This document shows, piece after piece, positions 1 through 7,497 of a DNA stretch of 11,054 nt. Location: positions 1 through 11,054 of the forward strand of contig JAIXVO010000728.1 in the NCBI GenBank assembly GCA_027482985.1, read 5' to 3'. The notes beneath the pieces are model-generated. The model was not told where the DNA came from, did no database searches, and was given only the letters and a program-made list of their open reading frames with translations. A program made the position numbers and the translations under genes. This DNA is from Cyanobacteriota bacterium (lineage in GTDB: Bacteria > Cyanobacteriota > Cyanobacteriia > Leptolyngbyales > Leptolyngbyaceae). The number at the start of each line of letters is the position of its first letter. The stretch's first letter is position 1.

Positions 1-351
1 GGAATTGAACAGTCCAGTCGGGCCTGTGGCATCATTCAGCAGAACTGGCAGCAGGTGGCACAACCAGAACAGGTGATCCAGGTAATTCGGGGTGATGTCC
101 TGAAAAAATTGCCCACGCTCGCCGGACAAGCATTTGACCTGATCTACTGCGATCCGCCCTACGCCAGCGAGTTGTATCAGCCCATCGTGGACGCGATCGC
201 CACGCTCAACTTGCTGACACCCAACGGCGAATTAGCCCTGGAACACAGTCGTGATGGGTTAACCTTGACACTACCCCCCGCCCTGGAAATTTCTCGCCAA
301 AAAGTGTACGGCAATTCCGCCCTCACGTTTCTGCAACCTACGAGTGGTTAA
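1..351 (+). CDS. rsmD: 16S rRNA (guanine(966)-N2)-methyltransferase RsmD, 3' part
   Basis: The reading frame is open from the first base and encodes the last 116 residues of a class I SAM-dependent methyltransferase. The family methylates the exocyclic amine of a guanine in 16S rRNA (G966 in E. coli numbering) during 30S assembly. Visible features are the end of the SAM-binding fold (GIEQSSRACGIIQQN, residues 1-15 of this fragment), an RGD turn at 30-32 and the catalytic (D/N)PPY-type motif as CDPPYAS at 50-56. The C-terminal strands (LALEHS and the KVYGNSALTFL segment) are typical of RsmD. A GTG at position 55 could be mistaken for a start, but the family motif continues upstream of it, so the gene simply enters from outside the window. 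Its stop codon overlaps that of the convergent response regulator gene. Family assignment is confident; target-base specificity is by homology. Confidence 0.88.
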   Translation, partial: GIEQSSRACGIIQQNWQQVAQPEQVIQVIRGDVLKKLPTLAGQAFDLIYCDPPYASELYQPIVDAIATLNLLTPNGELALEHSRDGLTLTLPPALEISRQKVYGNSALTFLQPTSG

Positions 352-1040
352 GGTGACTCCTGTTCTGGTAACAAATGAGGTCCAATCCAATTTTTTTGCA
401 ACGCCAACACCACCGCCTGAGTGCGATCGCGGACATTTAACTTGTGCAGAATCGCATGCACATGCACTCGCACCGTTCCCGCCGTAATGTAGAGCACATC
501 GGCAATTTCCTGATTCGTTTTGCCAGCAGCGATCAGGGCTAAAATTTCCTGTTCCCGCTGGGTCAGGGGTACCGTCGATTTGGCTGGAGCCGTTCCGGGT
601 GTTCCCGTTTGATGCGCGATCGCAGTGCGAATTTCGGTTGTGGCGACGGGTGCCCACCAGGATGCCCCCGCCGCGATCGACCGAATCGCCAGAATCAAGG
701 TTTCCGAGGGTGCACCCTTGAGACAGTAGCCCTGGGCACCCGCCTCAATCATGCGGTTAATCACGGGGGTTTGCGTGTGGGAGGTCAAGACCAGGATGGG
801 CACGGTTGGGGTGAGCGATCGCAATTGCCGACAGGTTTCAATGCCGCCAATACCGGGTAGCCCAATGTCGAGAATCACAATGTCGAGCGGATGTTGCTTG
901 GCGAAATCGATCGCGGTTTCCCCATCTTCTGCTTCCGCCACCACGCAAAATTCCGCCTCTTGTTGCAGGCGCACCCGCAATCCCAGGCGAAACAGTTCAT
1001 CATCCTCAATCAACAGAATTTTGAGCGGGTCAGCAGACAT
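348..1040 (-). CDS. NarL/LuxR-family two-component response regulator
   Basis: This is a 230-residue cytoplasmic DNA-binding response regulator. The receiver domain spans about residues 5-122. It has the acidic pocket E12-D13-D14, phospho-acceptor D58 in the ILDIGLPG context, T86/S87 and conserved K108. A linker of about 35 residues rich in Ala, Thr and Pro leads to a LuxR/GerE helix-turn-helix at about 158-215 (LTQREQEILALIAAGKTNQEIA, then TVRVHVHAILHKLNVRDRTQA). The start at 1040 (MSADPLKILLIEDD) places the receiver strand where the family has it. An in-frame ATG at 1082 overlaps the kinase stop codon as TGATG and would add 14 residues through translational coupling; the choice is not settled. 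The histidine kinase lies immediately upstream on the same strand and is the likely partner. Targets are unknown. The kdp operon, divergent from the kinase, is a positional candidate. Confidence 0.9.
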   Translation of the reverse strand: MSADPLKILLIEDDELFRLGLRVRLQQEAEFCVVAEAEDGETAIDFAKQHPLDIVILDIGLPGIGGIETCRQLRSLTPTVPILVLTSHTQTPVINRMIEAGAQGYCLKGAPSETLILAIRSIAAGASWWAPVATTEIRTAIAHQTGTPGTAPAKSTVPLTQREQEILALIAAGKTNQEIADVLYITAGTVRVHVHAILHKLNVRDRTQAVVLALQKNWIGPHLLPEQESP

Positions 1041-1081
1041 GATGAGATTCCCAAGTGGCATCGCAGCGGCAACCCGCGACA

Positions 1082-2131
1082 TCAAACCGATGGCGGCGGA
1101 CAGGCAGGCAGGCGAAACGCAAAAATCGCCCCAGTGGGTTGCCGATTCGCTGCCCAAATTGTACCGCCGTGAGCTTCGATAATTTGGCGCGACAGGTAAA
1201 GTCCTAAGCCCGATCCCTTGGCTTGGCGATCGCTCTGTCCCTGATAAAACCGCTCGAACAACTGCGGCACCTCATCAGGCCGCACCCCCGCCCCCAGATC
1301 CATCACCTGCACTGTTTGATCCGTCGCCCGACTTTCCAGCGCCAGTACCACTCTGCCACCGCGTGGAGAATGGTTGATGGCATTCGTCAGGAGATTGGCA
1401 AACACCCGTTGCAGTTGCCCCGCATCGCCATTCACCCACAGGAATTGCCGAAAATCTGACGCTCCATAATTCAACGACAGATGCACCCGCCGACTCGCCG
1501 CCAAATCCGTAAGGGTGGCAATCACCTCTTCCGCCAACCGGACTAAATCGACGGGCGATCGCTGCAACCGTAACCCTTCATTGTCATTGCGATACACATC
1601 CAGCAAGGTTTCCACAAGTTGCAAAGTGGTTTGATGACTCCGTACCATCGTTCCCAGGACAGATTGTTGAGTCCCTTGCACAACACCAAAACTGCCATTT
1701 TGAAAGGCTTTGAGTGTTTCGATCGCCCCCAATAAAGGCGTTTTCAAATCATGCGCCAGCGTTGAGGCAAAGTCTTCTCGCACCATCGCCAGTTGTGCCT
1801 GCGCCTGAATTTGCGCCTGTTGTTGCAGCACTTGTTGTTGAAATACCCGATTGCGATCGCTCAATCCCCCCGTCACCACTAAAGCCAAAATTGCAATCAA
1901 GCGGCTTGTAATCGTTGCCACACTCACTGCTGGCGAATCGGAGGGCAACCACACATTGAGTAGCGTCAGGACACAGGCGATCGCAGTCAGGCTCAAGGTT
2001 AAACGCCGCTCTAACCGCATACTTGCTAATAGAATTGGCCCACTATACAAATAGCCAAACACATAATCAGGAGGTGTCGTATACTCCAGCACAAACACAA
2101 TTAAAAATAAACCGATAATAAGCCCAAACAT
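1082..2131 (-). CDS. membrane-bound sensor histidine kinase
   Basis: This 349-residue kinase has about four predicted membrane helices in the first 92 residues (near 1-17, 23-40, 44-62 and 73-92). A Gln-rich coiled-coil linker follows (about 96-115). The HisKA dimerisation domain carries the phosphorylatable histidine H127 in STLAHDLKTPLLGA. The HATPase_c domain shows the N box (LLTNAINHSP, N250), a G1 box DLGAGV (D278), the F box LFERFYQ (292-297) and the G2 box GSGLGL (306-311). The membrane part has only short loops and no recognised extracytoplasmic sensor domain, so the signal is probably sensed within or near the membrane. There is no Usp or KdpD-type N-terminal domain, so this is not KdpD. 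A Shine-Dalgarno-like AGGA lies 7 bases before the ATG. It is probably co-transcribed with the response regulator that follows. The signal cannot be read from sequence. Confidence 0.92.
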   Translation of the reverse strand: MFGLIIGLFLIVFVLEYTTPPDYVFGYLYSGPILLASMRLERRLTLSLTAIACVLTLLNVWLPSDSPAVSVATITSRLIAILALVVTGGLSDRNRVFQQQVLQQQAQIQAQAQLAMVREDFASTLAHDLKTPLLGAIETLKAFQNGSFGVVQGTQQSVLGTMVRSHQTTLQLVETLLDVYRNDNEGLRLQRSPVDLVRLAEEVIATLTDLAASRRVHLSLNYGASDFRQFLWVNGDAGQLQRVFANLLTNAINHSPRGGRVVLALESRATDQTVQVMDLGAGVRPDEVPQLFERFYQGQSDRQAKGSGLGLYLSRQIIEAHGGTIWAANRQPTGAIFAFRLPACPPPSV

Positions 2132-2153
2132 AGTTGAGTCCTATAGAGGCTAA

Positions 2154-2186
2154 AGATTTCTGACTTCTTTGAGAAGTCGGAAATCT
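2154..2186. repeat. 15-bp hairpin-forming palindrome in kinase 5' leader
   Basis: The arms are 2154-2168 and 2172-2186, with a three-base TTG loop. Fourteen of 15 pairs are Watson-Crick and the remaining one is T/G. The hairpin sits 22 bp upstream of the kinase ATG, so it would fold just before the ribosome-binding site of that mRNA. No T-run follows on either strand, so it does not look like an intrinsic terminator. Its composition (GATTTC, GACTTC and their complements) resembles small dispersed palindromes seen in cyanobacterial intergenic DNA; that resemblance is from memory and unverified. Confidence 0.8.
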
Positions 2187-2235
2187 GTGGATGGTCAGTT
2201 TGGCTTGAGTGCCACTGCAACTCATCATAGCCGCA

Positions 2236-2253
2236 TCTAAACGCTCTAAACGC
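2236..2253. repeat. perfect 9-bp tandem duplication (TCTAAACGC x2)
   Basis: TCTAAACGC occurs at 2236-2244 and again at 2245-2253 without mismatch or gap, inside the kinase/kdpA intergenic region. It could be a binding site for a dimeric regulator such as the adjacent NarL-type protein, or a chance slippage duplication. Confidence 0.75.
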
Positions 2254-2268
2254 ACCTCTATCGAACGG

Positions 2269-2298
2269 CATATATCATTTGTGTAGTTGTAGAAACAA
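2269..2298 (-). promoter_or_regulatory. candidate promoter for the kinase/regulator operon
   Basis: Read on the minus strand, TTGTTT (2298-2293) is followed after 18 bp by TATATG (2274-2269). Both are partial matches to sigma-70 boxes. A transcript starting near 2262 would have a leader of about 130 nt containing the 9-bp tandem repeat and the 15-bp hairpin. This is only a pattern match. Confidence 0.25.
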
Positions 2299-2310
2299 CG
2301 AAGTTATACC

Positions 2311-2338
2311 TTGCCAATTCTGCAAAATCCTTCATGAT
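2311..2338 (+). promoter_or_regulatory. candidate promoter for the kdp operon
   Basis: TTGCCA (2311-2316, five of six matches to the -35 consensus) is followed after 16 bp by CATGAT (2333-2338, four of six matches to the -10 consensus). The distance to the kdpA start would give a leader of about 75 nt. The proposed -10 lies within the first copy of a CATGATT direct repeat, so the two features may be linked. Weak evidence without transcript data. Confidence 0.3.
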
Positions 2339-2360
2339 TAGGAGTAGAAATAGCATGATT
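2333..2360 (+). repeat. CATGATT direct repeat at 21-bp spacing upstream of kdpA
   Basis: CATGATT occurs at 2333-2339 and 2354-2360, start to start 21 bp, about two turns of the DNA helix. This geometry suits two regulator molecules binding on one face of the DNA. The copies are short and could be coincidental in this A+T-rich stretch. Confidence 0.45.
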
Positions 2361-2420
2361 TGATTTGCACCAAAACTGAATGAAAATGTTCTATTGCATC
2401 GTCGGAGAACGACAGAATTT

Positions 2421-4166
2421 ATGTTGCAAGGATGGCTCCAAATTGGCTTAACGTTACTCCTCGTGGTGCTGATTACCCCCGTTTTGGGACGCTACATCGC
2501 CCGCGTTTTTCTCGCTCAAAAAACCAGACTCGACCCACTTTTGGCACCCGTCGATCGCCTCTTGCTGCGACTCATTGGCGTGCGATCGCAGGATGGTATG
2601 ACGGGCTGGCAATATGCCCGCGCCATCTTCTACAGCAATTTCGCGATGGCGCTACTGCTAGCGATATTGCTATTCAATCAAAGCTGGTTGCCGTTCAATC
2701 CCACCCGGTTAACTTCGCCCACCTGGGATACGAACCTGCATACGATCATCTCCTTCATTACGAATACCAACCAGCAACACTATTCTGGTGAAGTCACCTA
2801 CAGTTATTTCAGCCAATTTGCCGGATTGGGCTACATGATGTTCGTCAGTGCAGCCACCGGGATTGCCGTGGGGATTGCCTTCATTCGGGGATTAACCGGA
2901 CGACCGTTAGGCAATTTTTATCACGATCTGATTCTGGCAATTACTCGCATTTTGTTGCCCTTGAGCATTTTGGGTGCGATCGCCCTGATCGCCGCAGGCA
3001 TTCCCGAAACATTGGCGGGGCCAGTTCTGGTGCCCACTTTGGAAGATCCGGCAGTGCAACAGGCGATCGCGCGGGGGCCTGTCGCCCACTTTGAAATCAT
3101 TAAAGAGTTGGGCGAAAACGGAGGCGGTTTTTTTGCCATCAATTCAGCCCATCCCTTTGAAAATCCCAACGGCTTCACTAACTTGTTAGAAACCGTCGCG
3201 ATTCTAGCGATTCCGTCTGCCCTAATTTACACTTACGGCATTTTTGCCAATAATCTCAAACAAGCGTGGCTGGTTTACTGCATTCCCTTTGCCCTGCTGG
3301 TGGGGTTTGTGGTGGTGAGCGCGATCGCTGAGTACAATGGCAATCCGATTGTAAATACCGCTTTGGGCGTGAACCAGGCAGTGAACTTAGAAGGGAAAGA
3401 GGTCCGCTTCGGGTGGGCACAATCGGCGCTCTTTGCTGTCGTCACGACAGGTAGTATGTGCGGTGCCGTCACGGGCATGGTGGACTCAATGATGCCCTTA
3501 AGTGGGTTGGTCACCTTATCAAATCTGTTTCTCCAAATTGTGTTTGGCGGACAGGGTACGGGGACTGCTTATCTATTTGCTTATTTGATTCTCGCGGTAT
3601 TTGTTACGGGCTTGATGGTCGGTCGTACACCTGAATTTTTAGGCCGCAAAATTGAAAAGCAAGAAGTGGTGTTAGCCAGTTTTCTAATTTTGTTAGTTCA
3701 CCCGATCGCGATTTTGCTCCCCAGTGCGATCGCCTTAGTCTTTCCTGACTTCCAAGGCATCAGTAATCCTGGTTTTCATGGCTTATCTCAGGTGATTTAT
3801 GAATATGCGTCTGCCGCTGCCAATAATGGCTCTGGGTTGGAAGGACTGGCCGATTCCCAACCTTCTCCCATTGCCTTGGCGACAGGTGCCATTCCCAGCC
3901 CCACGGCGTTGTGGTGGAACCTGAGCACCTCCTTGAGCCTGTTGGCAGGACGCTACATTCCGATTACCGCCTTGTTGCTCTTGGCCGATAGTTTATCGCG
4001 GAAACAACCCGTTCCGGCAACGGCTGGCACATTGCACACCAATACCACCCTGTTTACGGGCATCACGGCAGGCGTGATTGTGATCTTGGGTGCCCTCACC
4101 TTCTTTCCCGTGTTGGCACTGGGGCCGATCGCCGAAGCCTTTCAACTTACGCAAGGGATGCGTTAG
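2421..4166 (+). CDS. kdpA: K+-transporting ATPase subunit A (KdpA)
   Basis: This is the potassium-selective channel-like subunit of the Kdp P-type ATPase, 581 residues against about 557 in E. coli. It is a polytopic inner-membrane protein related to K+ channels and Trk/Ktr transporters. The four pore-loop regions are visible: [11 protein letters not shown] (114-124), [19 protein letters not shown] (231-249), [12 protein letters not shown] (342-353) and [14 protein letters not shown] (462-475). The ATG at 2421 ([16 protein letters not shown]) is chosen because the family begins here with the first membrane helix. GGAGAA at 2404-2409 can serve as ribosome-binding site. An in-frame TTG at 2394 would add nine polar residues and is less likely. 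KdpB starts 11 bp after the stop codon. The gene is divergent from the histidine kinase. Nothing suggests damage. Confidence 0.97.
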   Translation: MLQGWLQIGLTLLLVVLITPVLGRYIARVFLAQKTRLDPLLAPVDRLLLRLIGVRSQDGMTGWQYARAIFYSNFAMALLLAILLFNQSWLPFNPTRLTSPTWDTNLHTIISFITNTNQQHYSGEVTYSYFSQFAGLGYMMFVSAATGIAVGIAFIRGLTGRPLGNFYHDLILAITRILLPLSILGAIALIAAGIPETLAGPVLVPTLEDPAVQQAIARGPVAHFEIIKELGENGGGFFAINSAHPFENPNGFTNLLETVAILAIPSALIYTYGIFANNLKQAWLVYCIPFALLVGFVVVSAIAEYNGNPIVNTALGVNQAVNLEGKEVRFGWAQSALFAVVTTGSMCGAVTGMVDSMMPLSGLVTLSNLFLQIVFGGQGTGTAYLFAYLILAVFVTGLMVGRTPEFLGRKIEKQEVVLASFLILLVHPIAILLPSAIALVFPDFQGISNPGFHGLSQVIYEYASAAANNGSGLEGLADSQPSPIALATGAIPSPTALWWNLSTSLSLLAGRYIPITALLLLADSLSRKQPVPATAGTLHTNTTLFTGITAGVIVILGALTFFPVLALGPIAEAFQLTQGMR

Positions 4167-4177
4167 GAGCAATCATC

Positions 4178-6325
4178 ATGAGTCAACATCAACCCTCAGC
4201 CACGGAGCCACAGCGGCGATCGCCGGGAGGTCGCCGGGATGACCGCCGCCATACGCCGAAAGTCAATCGTAAAGGCATTTATCAACGGGCCCTGCGATCG
4301 GCTTTTGCCAAACTTGATCCACGCATCGCGGTGCGCAATCCAGTCATGTTTGTCGTGTGGCTGGGTGTGTTTGTCACCTTCCTCGTCACCCTCGACCCCA
4401 ACTTATTTGGCACCGTCTCGGATCATGTCGCGCAACAACGTTGGTTGAATGGCATCATCTGTCTAATCTTGTTTTTCACCGTCCTGTTTGCTAACTTTGC
4501 CGAAGCGGTGGCGGAAGGGCGGGGCAAAGCGCAGGCGGATGCGTTGCGATCGACCCGCAGCGACACGATCGCCCGCAAAATTTTACCGGATGGCACCGTT
4601 CAAGAAGTGAATTCTACGGCGTTGCGGCGTGGCGATCAGGTGCGGGTTGTTGCGGGTGACATGATTCCCGCTGATGGCGAAGTGATCCAGGGCATTGGTT
4701 CCGTCGATGAGTCGGCTATTACGGGTGAATCGGCTCCTGTCCTGAAACAACCCGGCACCGATATCGCCAGTTCCGTTACCGGGGGAACCCGGTTGCTATC
4801 CGATGAATTGCTGATTCGGATCACCTCTGATCCAGGTCAAGGATTTATCGATCGTATGATTTCCTTAGTCGAAGGAGCTTCTCGCACCAAAACGCCGAAC
4901 GAAATTGCATTAACAGTGCTGCTAGCAGTTCTAACGCAAGTCTTCTTGATTGTCGTTGCCACTTTACCCGCGATCGCCACCTACATTGCTAACTTCCTCG
5001 AAACCACCCTCGGTACTCAAGCAGCCACTCAGTTTCGCTCTGGTTCTAGCATTGCGATTTTGATTGCCCTCCTGGTCGCACTCATTCCGACGACCATTGG
5101 CGGCTTATTAAGTGCGATCGGGATTGCGGGGATGGATCGGGTCGCGCAATTTAATGTGATTGCCACCTCTGGTCGCGCTGTGGAAGCCTGTGGCGATGTC
5201 AATACCCTCGTCCTCGACAAAACGGGCACCATCACCCTGGGTAATCGGTTGGCAGATGAGTTCATTCCCGTGAATGGGCATGCTGTCGCCGATGTGGCGC
5301 AGGTGTGTCTCGCCGCCAGCCTATTTGATGAGACCCCAGAAGGGCGATCGATTGTGCAACTCGCGCAACAGTTGGGAGCCAGTCTCGACCTCACCGGGAA
5401 GCAGGCAGAAGGGATCGAATTCTCAGCTCGCACCCGCATGAGTGGGACAGATTTGGACGGTGCCGAATATCGGAAAGGGGCGGTAGATGCCATTAAGGGC
5501 TTTGTGCGATCGCGCGGTGGGCAAGTTCCCGACACTCTGGATCAAGCCTATGAGCAGGTGTCGCATCTCGGCGGCACCCCGCTAGCGGCCTGCCGAGGTA
5601 ATGACATTTATGGCGTGATTTACCTCAAGGATATTGTCAAACCCGGTTTGCGCGAACGGTTTGATCAACTCCGGCGCATGGGCGTGAAAACGGTGATGTT
5701 GACGGGCGACAATCGCATTACCGCCTCGGTGATTGCGCGAGAAGCCGGGGTGGACGACTTCATTGCGGAAGCCACTCCAGAGGACAAAATTGAGGTGATT
5801 CGCACTGAACAAGCCCAAGGAAAGTTGGTCGCTATGACTGGTGATGGCACGAATGATGCACCCGCTTTAGCTCAGGCAAATGTGGGATTAGCGATGAACT
5901 CTGGCACTCAAGCCGCCAAAGAAGCCGCCAATATGGTAGACCTTGATTCTGACCCGACCAAGTTAATCGACTTGGTGACGATCGGTAAGCAATTGTTGAT
6001 TACTCGCGGGGCGTTGACGACCTTCTCCGTTGCGAATGACATTGCCAAATACTTTGCGATCATTCCTACCCTGTTTGCTGCTGCTGGCATTGGTGCATTG
6101 AACATTATGCAACTGAAAAGTGCGCAATCGGCGATCGTGGCAGCTTTGATTTACAACGCTTTGATCATTCCTGCCCTGATTCCGCTGGCCTTGAAAGGTG
6201 TGGAATTTCGACCCCTCACCGCCGACCAACTGCTGCGCCGCAACATCCTGATCTACGGCATTGGTGGCGTGATTGCCCCCTTTATTGCCATCAAACTGAT
6301 TGACCTGATTCTACCGATCGCGTAG
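4178..6325 (+). CDS. kdpB: K+-transporting P-type ATPase subunit B (KdpB)
   Basis: This is the catalytic subunit that hydrolyses ATP to drive K+ uptake through KdpA. It has 715 residues against 682 in E. coli. Visible P-type ATPase motifs are RNPVMF (53-58) at the first helix, the actuator-domain TGES (182-185, whose Ser matches the inhibitory phospho-Ser162 of E. coli KdpB), IPTTIGG in the helix before the P domain, DKTGTIT with phospho-acceptor D347, KGA in the nucleotide domain, MLTGDN (TGDN at 509-512) and TGDGTNDAP (554-562). The N-terminus carries about 21 residues more than E. coli, rich in Arg and Pro ([14 protein letters not shown]). The ribosome-binding site TAGGAG overlaps the kdpA stop codon, which suggests coupled translation. 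The next gene is separated by an unusually long 207-bp gap. Confidence 0.98.
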   Translation: MSQHQPSATEPQRRSPGGRRDDRRHTPKVNRKGIYQRALRSAFAKLDPRIAVRNPVMFVVWLGVFVTFLVTLDPNLFGTVSDHVAQQRWLNGIICLILFFTVLFANFAEAVAEGRGKAQADALRSTRSDTIARKILPDGTVQEVNSTALRRGDQVRVVAGDMIPADGEVIQGIGSVDESAITGESAPVLKQPGTDIASSVTGGTRLLSDELLIRITSDPGQGFIDRMISLVEGASRTKTPNEIALTVLLAVLTQVFLIVVATLPAIATYIANFLETTLGTQAATQFRSGSSIAILIALLVALIPTTIGGLLSAIGIAGMDRVAQFNVIATSGRAVEACGDVNTLVLDKTGTITLGNRLADEFIPVNGHAVADVAQVCLAASLFDETPEGRSIVQLAQQLGASLDLTGKQAEGIEFSARTRMSGTDLDGAEYRKGAVDAIKGFVRSRGGQVPDTLDQAYEQVSHLGGTPLAACRGNDIYGVIYLKDIVKPGLRERFDQLRRMGVKTVMLTGDNRITASVIAREAGVDDFIAEATPEDKIEVIRTEQAQGKLVAMTGDGTNDAPALAQANVGLAMNSGTQAAKEAANMVDLDSDPTKLIDLVTIGKQLLITRGALTTFSVANDIAKYFAIIPTLFAAAGIGALNIMQLKSAQSAIVAALIYNALIIPALIPLALKGVEFRPLTADQLLRRNILIYGIGGVIAPFIAIKLIDLILPIA

Positions 6326-6412
6326 GCAATTGCTTCGCAAAATCGCCCCTATGTCAGGACAGATGTTGCCATAAGTCCAGTTAGAGTCAATCATTCTGTT
6401 ACTAAACCTACC

Positions 6413-6461
6413 CCTACAAGTCCCGACTGTAGGATGTGTTAGGCGCTAGCCGTAACGCATC
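6413..6461. repeat. two adjacent hairpins in the kdpB-kdpF spacer
   Basis: The first hairpin pairs 6413-6421 (CCTACAAGT) with 6426-6433 (ACTGTAGG) around a CCCG loop, with one bulged base. The second is an imperfect palindrome at 6433-6461 (GATGTGTTA-GGC / GCCGTAACGCATC) around GCTA. They abut and share base 6433. No T-run follows, so a classical terminator is unlikely. The second resembles the GTGCGTTA/TAACGCAC type of palindrome often met in cyanobacterial intergenic DNA, which suggests a dispersed repeat; this is from memory. The rest of the 6326-6532 gap shows no ORF that I can support. Confidence 0.65.
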
Positions 6462-6532
6462 GCAGAGATATTACTTTCGCCCACAAATTTAGGTCGCTCA
6501 TCCATCATCTTTCTCTTCCCTGGCAGGTTTCT

Positions 6533-6781
6533 ATGTTCTCTAAACTGATCCACTCTATTGAGTCCTTGACTCACTTCGATTTCGATTTCCGTCGCCATAA
6601 ATTCTCAGTCGCTCTCTTCTTCGCCCTGTGTTTTAATCTGCTCCTTGCCCCCCTCGTTTATGCTGCCACCACCAGCGAACTCACGCGATCGCAAGCCTGG
6701 GCACTGGGCCTTTTGGGACTGAGTACCGCCGCCCTCTCGATTTACTTGTTCTTTGTCATGTTCGCCCCGGAGAAATTCTAA
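6533..6781 (+). CDS. kdpF: KdpF-domain small membrane subunit, long cyanobacterial form (kdpG position)
   Basis: This 82-residue protein ends in a KdpF-like segment, ALGLLGLSTAALSIYLFFVMF followed by APEKF (57-82), where a single hydrophobic helix and a PEKF-type tail are typical. E. coli KdpF is only about 29 residues, encoded before kdpA, and stabilises the KdpABC complex. Here the gene lies between kdpB and kdpC and has an extra N-terminal part: an aromatic/basic stretch (FDFDFRRHKF, 15-24) and a first hydrophobic helix ending in APLVYAATT (24-47), which could also act as an uncleaved or cleaved signal segment. In Anabaena the gene at this position has been called kdpG. AGG shortly before the ATG is a weak ribosome-binding site. 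Its stop TAA overlaps the kdpC ATG by one base (TAATG), so the two are probably translationally coupled. Confidence 0.85.
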   Translation: MFSKLIHSIESLTHFDFDFRRHKFSVALFFALCFNLLLAPLVYAATTSELTRSQAWALGLLGLSTAALSIYLFFVMFAPEKF

Positions 6782-7428
6782 TGAGTGTCACCCGTGAAAT
6801 CAGTCGAGCCATCCGCGCCACCCTGGTACTCTGGGTGCTGACTGCCATCCTGTATCCCCTGGCCATGGTGTCAGTGGGTCAAATCATCTTTCCCGCCCAA
6901 GCCAATGGCAGCTTACTGACCAATGCTCAGGGACAGGTCATCGGTTCCGCCCTAATCGGTCAACCCTTCACCAGCGATCGCTACTTCAACAGTCGCCCCA
7001 GCACCACCAACTACAGTACCGCCAATCCCCAGGATGATGCCGCCCGCGTCCTCCAGACTGGCATTTCCGGAGCCAGCAACCTCGCCCCCAGTAATTCCGC
7101 CCTACGCGATCGCATCCTGGGCAAGCCTGCTCCTGATCCCAAACAGGCGATCGTCGGTGCCATTCCCCAACTCCAGACCGCTGGCATCACGCCCACCGCC
7201 GATCTCGTCTACACCTCCGGCTCCAGCCTCGACCCCCACATCACGCCAGCCGCCGCCCGCGCCCAAATCCCTCGGATCGCCCGCACTCGCCAACTCCAGC
7301 CCACTCAACTGGAACAACTCATCACCCAAAATACCGACGATCGCTTTCTCGGCCTCTTCGGTGAACCCGGTGTGAACGTGTTGAAATTGAATTTGGCCTT
7401 GGATGGGCAGGGAGGAGCCGTGAGATAA
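6781..7428 (+). CDS. kdpC: K+-transporting ATPase subunit C (KdpC)
   Basis: KdpC is the single-span subunit needed for assembly and ATP affinity of the Kdp complex. The 215-residue product has one N-terminal membrane helix (about 11-36, ATLVLWVLTAILYPLAMVSV). Family motifs then follow in order: GSALIGQPF (55-63), YFNSRPS (68-74), SGASNLAPSN (96-105), VYTSGSSLDPHITPAAA (143-159) and RFLGLFGEPGVNVLKLNLAL (188-207). The SGSSLDPHI and NVLKLN blocks are diagnostic. Length is slightly above E. coli (190) because of additions in the middle and at the C-terminus. It overlaps the preceding KdpF-type gene by one base. No terminator is evident after its stop, so transcription may run into the CIA30 gene 69 bp downstream. 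Confidence 0.97.
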   Translation: MSVTREISRAIRATLVLWVLTAILYPLAMVSVGQIIFPAQANGSLLTNAQGQVIGSALIGQPFTSDRYFNSRPSTTNYSTANPQDDAARVLQTGISGASNLAPSNSALRDRILGKPAPDPKQAIVGAIPQLQTAGITPTADLVYTSGSSLDPHITPAAARAQIPRIARTRQLQPTQLEQLITQNTDDRFLGLFGEPGVNVLKLNLALDGQGGAVR

Positions 7429-7497
7429 AGCCAACCCCAATCCCCCAATTCCTCTAAAATCAAATTAATCCCTCCTGACCTCTCCCCGCTGCTGCCC

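Noticed and set aside
751..1182. Plus-strand open frames across the response regulator and the kinase end
   Set aside because: They are antisense to clearly conserved receiver-domain and kinase codons; their products look random.
2132..2420. c-di-AMP (ydaO-type) riboswitch upstream of kdpA
   Set aside because: K+ transporter genes in some bacteria carry one, so I looked for its conserved G-rich core and long pairing elements, but none was recognisable here. A covariance-model search would settle it.
5029..5535. 168-codon open frame antisense to kdpB
   Set aside because: It lies wholly inside the conserved kdpB coding sequence. Its translation is Arg/Ser/Pro-rich with no recognisable domain, as expected of a shadow frame.
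6413..6461. Intrinsic terminator between kdpB and kdpF
   Set aside because: The hairpins are not followed by a T-run, and the downstream genes belong to the same complex, so full termination here is unlikely.
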